Shown: in pieces, positions 9,274 through 21,178 of the stretch
Numbering within the stretch: the first letter of the stretch is position 1
Layout of the letters: each line of letters opens with the position of its first letter
Origin: Eudasyphora cyanicolor
Taxonomy: Eukaryota; Arthropoda; Insecta; Diptera; Muscidae
Assembly (NCBI GenBank): GCA_963930755.1
Contig: OZ005734.1
Location: 122,287,080-122,351,079 of the forward strand
DNA: 64,000 bases
Reading direction: 5' to 3'
Position numbers and translations under genes: made by a program
Notes under the pieces: generated by a model
Seen by the model: the letters and a program-made list of their open reading frames with translations, nothing else
What the model was told of the DNA's origin: nothing
Databases searched by the model: none

Positions 9274-11878
9274 CCTCCATCACGTTGAAGCAGCCTCAGC
9301 GGCTCTATTGCTGCGCCTGTCCACAGATGCAGTAGACATCGTCCTGATACAGGAGCCCTACGCAGTGGGAGGAAGGGTGTGCGGTATCAGGACACCAAAC
9401 TTTAAACTGCTTGTGGCCAACTGTGAAGGCACTCCAAGAACCTGCATTTTGGCCAGGAAAGATCTAAGTATCTTTCTCCTGGATAATTTAAGTGGTAAAG
9501 ACCAAACATCTGCTAGTCTGGAGATCGGTAATCGCATATATTGGGTGGTCTCCAGTTACATGCCTTATGAAGCTGTAGTACCGACTGCTCTATTCAGGGA
9601 AGTAGTAGAAGAAGCAACGTCTGACGAGGTCGAGCTGATTGTTGGCGCAGACACGAACGCTCATCATACTATCTGGGGTAGTACGGATATAAACAATAGG
9701 GGTGATTCGCTTCTTGACTTTATTCTAACTACCAACATAAGTATTTGTAACATAGGTAATAAACCGACCTTTACAATTAAAAACAGACAAGAAGTACTAG
9801 ACGTAACGTTTGCTACAGACCGGCTGTCGGACAAAATTATTGGGTGGAATGTACTGGACGACCACTCATTCTCAGATCACCATTATATTGAATTCAAACT
9901 CGCTGAAAAAGCGCCTGAACATGCAGTCCACAGAAATGTGAGAAAGACAAAGTGGCACCTGTATGAAATTAATTTCAAGAAAGTCCTCAACACCAAACTT
10001 CTGTACGAACCGAATGACAAACATAATCTGGTCGAGCATATCACCACATCATTCAATATTTCCCTTGAAGAAGCCTGTCCAAAAACAAGGTACAAGGGTA
10101 AAACTAAACCTCAATGGTGGACTTCTGAGCTAACGGCTATGAAAAAGACCTGCAACAAGCTATTCAACAAGGCTAAATCTACTAAGTCGCTAATGTTTGG
10201 GATGCTTATAAAGAGCAACTCAAGATCTATAAGAAGGAGCTGGAAGTGGAAAAGATCTCCGACACCGCAAGGCTGAGGAAAATACTATCAGCTTCACCCT
10301 GTACAGTGGGTTATTTGCAGGATGAGGCAAATAATTGGACCAAAAACAGCGAGCAGTCACTCAATGTACTGCTCGACACACATTTCCCGGGGAACTCTCT
10401 AACAGAACCAGAGGATCAGTAGGACCAACAAGAGTGCGAGTGGACTGCGAGCGTCGCTAGCTTGTTGACTGAGAGATACAGGATAAGCTGGGCTATTAAT
10501 AGCTTTGAGCCCTTCAAGTCACCTGGACCAGACGGCATCACTCCAGCAGAAATGCAGAAAATGTTGTTGTACGTTATCCCTGGCTGGAGAAAATTTATGT
10601 AGGCTGTATCAGGCTTTTATACATCCCGAATCGATGGAGGGATACCAAAGTGGTATTCATACCTAAATCGGTGAAGATATCACACACTAGGCCAAAAGAC
10701 TTTAGACCAATTAGCCTATCCTCCTTCCTATTGAAAGGTCTGGAAAGACCTTTAGATTATTTCATTAGGGAAAACCTGTATACAAAACTCCTGTCGGTGA
10801 ACCAACATGCTTACAAAAAGGGAAAGTCTACAGAATCAGCCCTGCACGAACTTGTGAGCACTATCGAATCGTCCCTGTATTTCAAGGAATTCACCACGGT
10901 GGCATTTCTTGACATAGAAGGGGCTTTTAACAACTTTCACTCAGATGCAGTAATTGCGGCACTGTCACATCTAAAAGTTAACTCTAGTTTGATTATACTT
11001 ATTCAAAGTCTGCTCAACAAAAGACGCATAACAGCATATCTTGGGTCCACAACTCTAACAAGGTTTGTAAACAGAGGGACCCCACACGGAGGAGTACTGT
11101 CTCCACTAATTTGGAACCTAGCGGTGAATGAAATCCTGCTAGATCTAGAACGTTGTTGCTGCAAGGTCGTGGCATATGCGGACGACGTGGCAATCGCAGT
11201 GAGTGGCAAATTCGAAAACGTCCTCCGAGACATCATACAGGTGGCTCTGAACAAATTGGCTAGATGGGCCAGAAGCAGCGGTTTGGGCGTAAACCCAAAC
11301 AAGACAGAATTGGTTCTCTTTACTAGGTTATTCATCCTACATGTGGACCCTCCACCTCGGATAAATGGAACAGATCTAGTCTTTTCTGAAAGTTCAAAAT
11401 TTGTAGGAATAATTCTAGATAGAAAACTGTTATTTAGACATAACGTATTGGAACGTGTAAGGAAGGCCAACGTCGTCTTATATTCCTGCAAAAAGGCTGT
11501 AGGGTCGCGGTGGGGCCTCTCTCCTAAAATTGTCCACTGGATATATATAGCAGTAGTTCGCCCTATACTGCTATACGGCATTGTGGTATGGTGGACGGCA
11601 ACTGACAAACTAACCATCACCAACCTACTAACAAAGGTTCAGAGAACAGCCTGCCTAAGCATAAGCGGAGCCTTAAGACCGAGTCTCTACAAGCCCTACT
11701 CCATATACTGCCGATTAATATAGTGGCGAGAGAAGCTGCAACCAAAGCGGTTAAACTGCCTATCAATGTGGAGGTACAAAAACTACGGTCACATGAGGAT
11801 ATCAAAGTGTAGTGCTATGGTAACCGACCGAGTGGACTATATACCAACGGTGTACACCTTCGAGAGAAATTACATCAC
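9248..11878 (+). pseudogene. LINE-2w ORF2: APE endonuclease and reverse transcriptase
   Basis: Two consecutive ATGs at 9248/9251 overlap the end of ORF1. The APE-type endonuclease is complete: RILQINLHH, VLIQEPY (catalytic Glu), GADTNAHHTIWGS (Asp-Asn), LDVTFAT and SDHHY (Asp-His). A frameshift near 10190 and a stop at 10274-10276 break the linker. RT resumes with NSFEPFKSPGPDGIT (about 10500), then VVFIPKS, DFRPISLSSF, FLDIEGAFN, GTPHGGVLSPL, AYADDVAIAV (about 11176, catalytic) and the thumb to 11723, followed by a shift and residual frame to the BEL-C junction. The enzyme nicked DNA and reverse-transcribed the LINE RNA at the nick. At least three disruptions plus the 42-kb insertion make it inactive. 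Confidence 0.9.
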
Positions 11879-12584
11879 TGTTCAAAGGTGACACCACACT
11901 TTTGAACATCAGTGTAGAACGACCAAGGTGGCGCGGCAGCATACGTATGTGCGTGTAAATGCGTCGGCATTCTGCAATCTATGTAGTTGCATACGTACAT
12001 TCCAGTGCTGCCTATGCTTACCTAGGTATTGTCATGTCTTTTTGGCATCGTCATTTGGTTGCTCGCTGCTTACGTTTTGTCATTGTAACCGAGCTTACAT
12101 TAGACAAAAGGAAAGCAGCAGGAGTTAGTTTTTATCCAATTGTGCCAACCATCAACTCGTGCGTCTCCCTCCCGCGATTAATTGATTTTTTTTTGTGAAA
12201 AGTAAAGTTTAAATAATAAGTGTAATTTTTATGCAGACAAATACATGTACATAAAAGACACTGTGAAACCAACAGACCCAACATTGAACAATTAAATTGA
12301 AACACAAAGAAAGCAAATTGTGAATTACATTGAAACCAAACAATTAATATTAAGATTTAAACTGAATTTAAAAAATCAAAAACAAAACACCCAAAAATTT
12401 TTAACATTTTCACACATACCTGTACACACATAAATTATATGAATTCCACAAAACAAAAAATTTGAATTACCCAAAGAGTACTAAATTACTCTTTATAAAT
12501 AAAACCAAAATCCTTGAAATTTAAAACTACCACTTGAATTATCATTTTGAAAGGAACCCAAAAAACCGAGGTAAGAGCTAAACA
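11879..12584 (+). repeat. BEL-C 5' LTR
   Basis: Starts TGTTCAAAGG and ends AGAGCTAAACA; matches 53144-53880 over its length. I see about ten substitutions and two larger length differences (a GT-run expansion and an extra 22-nt stretch in the right copy). Flanked on the left by ATCAC (11874-11878), which recurs after the right LTR. It contains TTTATAAATAAAACC near the 3' end, an AATAAA-type signal. The gap between the two LTRs is 40.6 kb because of nested insertions. Confidence 0.92.
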
Positions 12585-12585
12585 T

Positions 12586-12604
12586 TGGTCCTTCGAGCCG
12601 GATC
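12586..12604 (+). promoter_or_regulatory. BEL-C primer binding site (tRNA-Tyr type)
   Basis: TGGTCCTTCGAGCCGGATC lies 1 nt after the LTR. It is the complement of a tRNA ending ...CCGGCTCGAAGGACCA, which I recognise as the 3' end of animal tRNA-Tyr. Reverse transcription would start here. BEL-A and BEL-D have related but diverged sites. Confidence 0.8.
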
Positions 12605-12875
12605 TAAAAGTGTGTTTTTAAATTGTTAAAAACAAAATCTGAGGAAAAAGTGTGAAAGTGTGATTAGTGTGTTTTGAAAAAGTGAGAACCACGAGTGAAA
12701 AAAGGCCACAAGTGCCAAGTTTTAAATTTTAATATATTTGTAGAGAAACAGATAAATAAATTGAAAATCGACGCGCCGCGAAACAAAAATCTAACAAAAG
12801 ACTCGAAACAAAATCAACAGCAAGACCCAGCCAGGAGGACACTGCAACAATTAGACACAACATCAAATAACCCTA
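12605..12875 (+). other. BEL-C leader, first part
   Basis: Untranslated leader between the PBS and the insertion of element T. It resumes at 42493. BEL-A has the uninterrupted form of the site (ACCCTAGAAGGAAG, minus strand near 30380), which shows that only TA was duplicated. Confidence 0.75.
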
Positions 12876-14099
12876 CACTGAAAAAAAAAATAGTAATAAA
12901 ACTAATGATGACACATTCTTATATTAAGTATGCTACCTCGGCATCAATTTGATGACAATTTTCATTAAAATAATGAAAATTTACACGTTTTTTACGAAAT
13001 TTTCCTTAATATAAAGTTTTTTGATTTTGAATTAATGTCTATCTAATCATTAGTTTTGTGTACGCGCTTCTTTAAATGTACGCATTTAAATTAAAGAAAA
13101 AAGTCATTATTTTTGTGACAATCCGCATTATTTTAAGTAATATTTCAATACTTTTAAGGATTTTCTACATTAACACCACGACGTAGACATGTCATAGTTT
13201 TAATACCGAATCGGACTTAATTAACAGTATGAGATATTTGAGTAATAAATTTAAGGCTATGCTCCCCTTAAAGGAAAGGCTGTCTTGGTAATAAATTTTA
13301 TGACTATTGTCATTATTTTTAAGAATACATACGAGAGAATTATACAATCTCTCCATCCCTCTCTCGCTCCGAGAATCAGTTTTGTTTGGTAATGTGTGAA
13401 TCAATAATTGTTATGGAATGCTAGAAGAGAAAATAGAGAACAGTTGTGTTGTTTGTTTTCTTTTAAATCGTCAGTTGTTTACAAGCGATGGAAGGAAACG
13501 GTTGTCTGTTTTCGGGACGTGCATTGTGAAAAAATTTGATTGCTGTGAATATGTAAGGATACGTGCATACATACGTGCATATTGCACCGAAAATAATTTT
13601 AATATGGGCTGTTAACAGTTATTTTTGCTAAAGCATATCAACAACAACAAATGAAACCGTCGTGTACATGTGTGTATGCATGTGGTTATGTCGTCGGCGT
13701 CACCATCAATCTCTGTGATAAGGGAGTGCGTGTGTCATATTTATTTTTGCTGTATGTTATTTATGTCGATGTACATGCGTTTTTGAAGGAGATCTTGTTT
13801 GTAAGTCCTGTGAAGAGATTTGTGCCAAATGGATGACAAAAATGTGAGTAATAGATTTTGTAATACTGAAAGAGACAATGGGAAAATGTTTAGGTACGAG
13901 AAGAATATTATTATTATCCTGAAATAAACATCTTATTGGCAATTACAAAATTAACAAAACACATTTTAATTGAAAGTATTTATTTATTAAAAATACCAGC
14001 GCATAATGCAGAAATGTAAAATTATTTGTGGCAATATAGAAATTTATTATTAATAATATGTTATACATATAACTATCTTTTTTAATTTTTTTGTAAAAC

Positions 14100-16300
14100 A
14101 ATTTTAGAATGGGTCTTTTGTGAGAAGAGTGGCAAATTTTACAAAATATTTCAACGTAAGTATTATATATGAACGGTTGAAATATTTCTCTTAGTTTTCA
14201 GCGTTTTCCAATTGTGATATGATAAAATTTATTTGCAGATAATTTTATTTGATTTATTTTCAGAAAAAATGTAATTATTTTAATTTTAGATCACGCAATA
14301 TTTGAAGATAAATGTGATGGATATATGAAAAATGCAGTGCTGAATGCCATTTATAACTTGCAAAAAATAAGTGAGCATACACCTACATGGGAATGTTTGA
14401 ATTGAAAGGAAATAGATTTGGAAACAATATTTGTAAGTATTATGTATTTCTGAACAAATATATTTTATTTGAAAATCAAGAAATTTAATTTGGAACGCGT
14501 ATATTAATGTATTAGAACAAAATATATTTTCGAACTGACGTTCATATACAAAATACGTGTTTTCACACAAAGTTATTGTTAAAAAGTTTTCCAAATATAA
14601 TTTATTTAAAAAGATTTTTCCTTTTTTTAATTTTAGTTTAAATTTTTCCTTGATTTCGTGTTCATAATTGCTTCATAAGTACTTCATAATTAAAACTGCT
14701 GTTAGGTTAGGCCCATTTGGTCCAATTTTTGTATCGTTTCCTTTATAAACGGTAATATACATATGTATATATATTGCCTTATAATTTGGTCGAAGGGATA
14801 TTTTTGTTTTACTAAAATCAAAATAATAAGCGTTTTTGCTCAAAAATAATTGTAAATAAGCTGCTTTCTTTTCACGAAGTGTTGAATAAAAATAAATATA
14901 AAATATTGTCTTCCATATTCATTTTATATGAAAAATTTAATGTTGACCAAATGGACTCTTAATCTAGGATTCGTACACGGGGAAAATCGCCTTTTTTGAT
15001 ATGTTTGAATCGAAAGAAAATATATTTGGAACACAAATTTTTAAATATTATATATTTCTTAGCAAATAAATTTTATTTGAAAATCAATAAAATATATTTG
15101 GAACGCATATATTAATATATTACAACAAATTATATTTGCAAACTAAATTTCTCAAATAAAATATGTGTTTAAATACAAATAAAATTATTATTTAGGAATT
15201 TTTCCAAATATATTTTATTTAAAAAATATTTCCAAAACTTTTGCTGAGTTTTTCATATTTCAGTTTCAATTTTTCTTGGGTTTCGAATTGTACCTCCCAG
15301 TTATGATACCATATGCAGCATTACCTTCTGTTTTAAATCAATCATTTCAAATTTCTGAGTATTCCAAGCCATCATTAGTCGTCAATCCTCTAAGTACTTT
15401 ATATTGATCCAAGATTATATGATTTCAATTATTATTTTTTACGAACATTAAAAATTTCTAAAAATTTAACTTTAAATTACTGAAAAATGTGAGATAATTT
15501 AAATATTTTATGAATACTTAAATGCAAATAAATATTTGTTTCGGAAATAATGGTCCCAAATAAAAACATATTGGAATGTAAACAAATATTTGTTTAGAAC
15601 AACATCTTCCCAAATACACAATTTTTGTGTGTACCAAATATTACATGCTTCGAGTCTACCCCAAACATATATATGTTTCAAGCCGAATATGTTTGGGACA
15701 ATATACTACAGAAGCGATTTTTTTTCAGCGTGTACAGATTTGCTAATCTAACACCAGGGTTAAGAATGTCATAAGCAGCATTAGCTTTTGTTTTACAGAA
15801 GTAATTTTCAATAAGTTTTTGTAGTTTTGTTTGCTAACAAAACTTAAGATTTTAAAATCTAAGTCACGATTGATTTTTTTGAGAAAATTATTTTTGATAA
15901 CTCAATTTATATGAAAAATGTCCCTTTCGCCACTTTCAAAACAATCAGTTTCTATTATTAATAATATCTTACATAAATATTTTTTTTTAACTTTTAGTAC
16001 AGCAAATTTTGTATGGATCTATTATGAGAATTTGTGTCGTAGAAGAGTGAGTAAATATTTCAGTGTAAGTATATTCCAAAGATTTTAATATATCTCTTAT
16101 CTTTCAACATTTTGTGACAGTTATATGATAAAATTTATTTTAATACTTTATCGTATATAAATCATTCTGTTTGATTTCTATTCAAATTATTTTTATTTTT
16201 AGTTCGCGCAATTGAACTTTATTTGGATATATGAAAAATGCAGTGGGGAATTAAAAATTTACAAATTGCAGGAAATGAGTGAGCATCCAAACTATATGAT
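14100..16300 (+). repeat. Duplicated exon-like modules inside element T
   Basis: 14100-14420 resembles 15995-16300, and 14405-14610 resembles 15005-15230. In the first pair, short blocks are bounded by TTTTAG and GTAAGTAT, exactly like small exons, and both end in AGTGAGCAT. Translations of the blocks differ in frame and have stops, so I do not call a gene. It may be the fossil of a spliced transposase, or simply an internal duplication. The same structures recur at +3973 in the second tandem unit. Confidence 0.4.
14976..15732. mobile_element. Possible nested TA-flanked MITE
   Basis: Left end CACGGGGAAAATCGCC, right end (inverted) CACGCTGAAAAAAAATCGC, both next to TA. The ends resemble those of element T. 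The interior contains AAATATATTTTATTTGAAAAT-type repeats and no usable ORF. The copy at +3973 (18949-19705) comes from the tandem duplication. Confidence 0.4.
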
Positions 16301-16378
16301 ATAATAATATAATATTTGTTTTATATAATTTCTATTTAAATTCCAGCCAAATTCTAGGTTAAAAATCATTAAGGTCGG

Positions 16379-17154
16379 TGTTTACTTACGCACTTTGGGT
16401 TTTGCCTTTCAGAGTAGAAAACTTAATTGTATCAAGTTCAAATTATTCGGTTTTATTGTTAGCAAAAATAAGGGTAAGGTAAAGGTAAGTATGTACACGT
16501 TAGTTCAATGGTAAGTGGCAATTTCTAGGTAAGTAAGTGGTAAGTGGTGTTTCAATTTGTGTGTCTTAAACTTAAGTTTTATGTTATTTTACAATTCAAT
16601 GTATTTTCTTGTTTTCACAGTTTCTTTTGCTTTTGTTTGTTAATTTATGTACAAATTTTATTTAGATAAAAGTAAATGTTTGTTATTTTGTACAATTTTA
16701 TTTAATTCAATTTTCAATTCAATGTTTTATTCAGTGTTCTATGTTGTTAACTTAATGTTCTTAATTTAATTGTTTGTGGGTCTTCACTTATATGTTTGGG
16801 TCTGCGTTTCTGTAATTGCAGATAAAAAAAAAATACTTTACACTTTTTAATCACTTTTTCACTTGTTAATCACGGGAGAGAGGCGCACGGTTTAAAGAGT
16901 TGTTGAAACGAGACTGATTTTTGCTGTTTGCCGGTCAGAGCTCCAAACTTAGTCGAAGCCCTTGACTTTGATGGCGACAAAACAACATAAGCAAAAAAAA
17001 TGAACGAAGAAACGCACTCGCACTGCTATGTGTACATAAATGCATTGGAATGCGCGTGAGTATATACATACTCACCCCCACATTCATGTATACAAAGCTG
17101 CGCCGCAGTCACCGTTTTACACTGGTGTTCAAAGGAGCGGGTCACCTTTGAACA
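16379..17154 (-). repeat. BEL-A 3' LTR, duplicated copy next to the true left flank
   Basis: Minus strand: starts TGTTCAAAGG, ends AGTAAACA, 776 bp. The left flank is GTCGG (16374-16378), matching GTCGG at 31687-31691, the 5-bp TSD of BEL-A. It is followed inwards by the truncated accessory ORF end (17155-17688). It was copied with its flank by the 3973-bp duplication. Confidence 0.92.
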
Positions 17155-17688
17155 TTCTCCCCCCCCGTGATTCAGTGATTACAATTAATACCTGTTTTAA
17201 TGGGTCTACTCGTTGTGATGGGTGGCGCTAACGACGGGTCCTGCGAAGACGAAGCCTAAAGACGTTTGGAATGCGCTCACCGCTCCCAGTCCTGTGGCAC
17301 GCACTTCTTCCTCCCGTATGTAGGCATATGCATCCCCTCCAATCTCAACGTCGACGGGATCATTTCCCCGTGGGTCCACATCGGCCAGGGAAGTCCGTCT
17401 GAATTCTGTTGTGGGGTCTTCCAGAATTGGTTCCGAGTAGGGTCGCTTCGGCAGCTCGCTGGTAACAGGGCGCTCGTTCGAATCATTGGTGAAGGACGGT
17501 CGTGGTACGGCTTGATGGTGATTTTGGCAAAGACGTACCCGTGGCGCTGCCTCGTCTCCAATCCCAACCTCCCTACCGTGGTGGCCGCAATTCTTGATAT
17601 GGTCGAGGATTGGCATAGAAGGGCCCGTACCACCTTAAAATCCTCTCCTTGTGTCAGGATCTTAATGGTGGCCGTGGGGACGAAAACG
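17155..17688 (-). pseudogene. Truncated BEL-A accessory ORF (tandem-duplication copy)
   Basis: Identical to 21128-21661. It contains the end of the accessory protease-like domain (LADVDPRGNDP, FVFAGPVVS) and the region with RALLCQSST, and is cut at the duplication junction 17688. The zinc knuckles are lost. The polypurine tract GGGGGGGGAGAA abuts the LTR. Confidence 0.85.
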
Positions 17689-20351
17689 TGATAAGGGAGT
17701 GCGTGTGTCATATTTATTTTTGCTGTATGTTATTTATGTCGATGTACATGCGTTTTTGAAGGAGATCTTGTTTGTAAGTCCTGTGAAGAGATTTGTGCCA
17801 AATGGATGACAAAAATGTGAGTAATAGATTTTGTAATACTGAAAGAGACAATGGGAAAATGTTTAGGTACGAGAAGAATATTATTATTATCCTGAAATAA
17901 ACATCTTATTGGCAATTACAAAATTAACAAAACACATTTTAATTGAAAGTATTTATTTATTAAAAATACCAGCGCATAATGCAGAAATGTAAAATTATTT
18001 GTGGCAATATAGAAATTTATTATTAATAATATGTTATACATATAACTATCTTTTTTAATTTTTTTGTAAAACAATTTTAGAATGGGTCTTTTGTGAGAAG
18101 AGTGGCAAATTTTACAAAATATTTCAACGTAAGTATTATATATGAACGGTTGAAATATTTCTCTTAGTTTTCAGCGTTTTCCAATTGTGATATGATAAAA
18201 TTTATTTGCAGATAATTTTATTTGATTTATTTTCAGAAAAAATGTAATTATTTTAATTTTAGATCACGCAATATTTGAAGATAAATGTGATGGATATATG
18301 AAAAATGCAGTGCTGAATGCCATTTATAACTTGCAAAAAATAAGTGAGCATACACCTACATGGGAATGTTTGAATTGAAAGGAAATAGATTTGGAAACAA
18401 TATTTGTAAGTATTATGTATTTCTGAACAAATATATTTTATTTGAAAATCAAGAAATTTAATTTGGAACGCGTATATTAATGTATTAGAACAAAATATAT
18501 TTTCGAACTGACGTTCATATACAAAATACGTGTTTTCACACAAAGTTATTGTTAAAAAGTTTTCCAAATATAATTTATTTAAAAAGATTTTTCCTTTTTT
18601 TAATTTTAGTTTAAATTTTTCCTTGATTTCGTGTTCATAATTGCTTCATAAGTACTTCATAATTAAAACTGCTGTTAGGTTAGGCCCATTTGGTCCAATT
18701 TTTGTATCGTTTCCTTTATAAACGGTAATATACATATGTATATATATTGCCTTATAATTTGGTCGAAGGGATATTTTTGTTTTACTAAAATCAAAATAAT
18801 AAGCGTTTTTGCTCAAAAATAATTGTAAATAAGCTGCTTTCTTTTCACGAAGTGTTGAATAAAAATAAATATAAAATATTGTCTTCCATATTCATTTTAT
18901 ATGAAAAATTTAATGTTGACCAAATGGACTCTTAATCTAGGATTCGTACACGGGGAAAATCGCCTTTTTTGATATGTTTGAATCGAAAGAAAATATATTT
19001 GGAACACAAATTTTTAAATATTATATATTTCTTAGCAAATAAATTTTATTTGAAAATCAATAAAATATATTTGGAACGCATATATTAATATATTACAACA
19101 AATTATATTTGCAAACTAAATTTCTCAAATAAAATATGTGTTTAAATACAAATAAAATTATTATTTAGGAATTTTTCCAAATATATTTTATTTAAAAAAT
19201 ATTTCCAAAACTTTTGCTGAGTTTTTCATATTTCAGTTTCAATTTTTCTTGGGTTTCGAATTGTACCTCCCAGTTATGATACCATATGCAGCATTACCTT
19301 CTGTTTTAAATCAATCATTTCAAATTTCTGAGTATTCCAAGCCATCATTAGTCGTCAATCCTCTAAGTACTTTATATTGATCCAAGATTATATGATTTCA
19401 ATTATTATTTTTTACGAACATTAAAAATTTCTAAAAATTTAACTTTAAATTACTGAAAAATGTGAGATAATTTAAATATTTTATGAATACTTAAATGCAA
19501 ATAAATATTTGTTTCGGAAATAATGGTCCCAAATAAAAACATATTGGAATGTAAACAAATATTTGTTTAGAACAACATCTTCCCAAATACACAATTTTTG
19601 TGTGTACCAAATATTACATGCTTCGAGTCTACCCCAAACATATATATGTTTCAAGCCGAATATGTTTGGGACAATATACTACAGAAGCGATTTTTTTTCA
19701 GCGTGTACAGATTTGCTAATCTAACACCAGGGTTAAGAATGTCATAAGCAGCATTAGCTTTTGTTTTACAGAAGTAATTTTCAATAAGTTTTTGTAGTTT
19801 TGTTTGCTAACAAAACTTAAGATTTTAAAATCTAAGTCACGATTGATTTTTTTGAGAAAATTATTTTTGATAACTCAATTTATATGAAAAATGTCCCTTT
19901 CGCCACTTTCAAAACAATCAGTTTCTATTATTAATAATATCTTACATAAATATTTTTTTTTAACTTTTAGTACAGCAAATTTTGTATGGATCTATTATGA
20001 GAATTTGTGTCGTAGAAGAGTGAGTAAATATTTCAGTGTAAGTATATTCCAAAGATTTTAATATATCTCTTATCTTTCAACATTTTGTGACAGTTATATG
20101 ATAAAATTTATTTTAATACTTTATCGTATATAAATCATTCTGTTTGATTTCTATTCAAATTATTTTTATTTTTAGTTCGCGCAATTGAACTTTATTTGGA
20201 TATATGAAAAATGCAGTGGGGAATTAAAAATTTACAAATTGCAGGAAATGAGTGAGCATCCAAACTATATGATATAATAATATAATATTTGTTTTATATA
20301 ATTTCTATTTAAATTCCAGCCAAATTCTAGGTTAAAAATCATTAAGGTCGG

Positions 20352-21127
20352 TGTTTACTTACGCACTTTGGGTTTTGCCTTTCAGAGTAGAAAACTTAAT
20401 TGTATCAAGTTCAAATTATTCGGTTTTATTGTTAGCAAAAATAAGGGTAAGGTAAAGGTAAGTATGTACACGTTAGTTCAATGGTAAGTGGCAATTTCTA
20501 GGTAAGTAAGTGGTAAGTGGTGTTTCAATTTGTGTGTCTTAAACTTAAGTTTTATGTTATTTTACAATTCAATGTATTTTCTTGTTTTCACAGTTTCTTT
20601 TGCTTTTGTTTGTTAATTTATGTACAAATTTTATTTAGATAAAAGTAAATGTTTGTTATTTTGTACAATTTTATTTAATTCAATTTTCAATTCAATGTTT
20701 TATTCAGTGTTCTATGTTGTTAACTTAATGTTCTTAATTTAATTGTTTGTGGGTCTTCACTTATATGTTTGGGTCTGCGTTTCTGTAATTGCAGATAAAA
20801 AAAAAATACTTTACACTTTTTAATCACTTTTTCACTTGTTAATCACGGGAGAGAGGCGCACGGTTTAAAGAGTTGTTGAAACGAGACTGATTTTTGCTGT
20901 TTGCCGGTCAGAGCTCCAAACTTAGTCGAAGCCCTTGACTTTGATGGCGACAAAACAACATAAGCAAAAAAAATGAACGAAGAAACGCACTCGCACTGCT
21001 ATGTGTACATAAATGCATTGGAATGCGCGTGAGTATATACATACTCACCCCCACATTCATGTATACAAAGCTGCGCCGCAGTCACCGTTTTACACTGGTG
21101 TTCAAAGGAGCGGGTCACCTTTGAACA
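20352..21127 (-). repeat. BEL-A 3' LTR
   Basis: 776 bp, TGTTCAAAGG to AGTAAACA on the minus strand, preceded by the polypurine tract GGGGGGGGAGAA (21128-21139). Identical to 16379-17154. Confidence 0.93.
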
Positions 21128-21178
21128 TTCTCCCCCCCCGTGATTCAGTGATTACAATTAATACCTGTTTTAATGGGT

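Larger units (their letters stand above)
7827..11878 (+). mobile_element. LINE-2w 5' segment (5' UTR, ORF1, EN-RT)
   Basis: The 5' part of a non-LTR retrotransposon inserted in BEL-B; its 3' part is at 53881-54857. The boundaries come from the TSD CTAGGGTC. The 5' UTR (7827-7994) has recurring ACCTATTACG words, also present in LINE-3w at 63.8 kb. BEL-C split the element, with ATCAC duplicated at 11874-11878 and 53881-53885. The insertion falls between the RT and the RNase H. Confidence 0.9.

Noticed and set aside
11879..12584. Solo LTR
   Set aside because: It is followed by a PBS and leader, and its TSD partner lies at 53881-53885, so it is the 5' LTR of BEL-C.
17040..17231. Short ORFs in the BEL-A LTR (also at 21013)
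   Set aside because: They run antisense to the element across the LTR/PPT boundary and look like chance frames.
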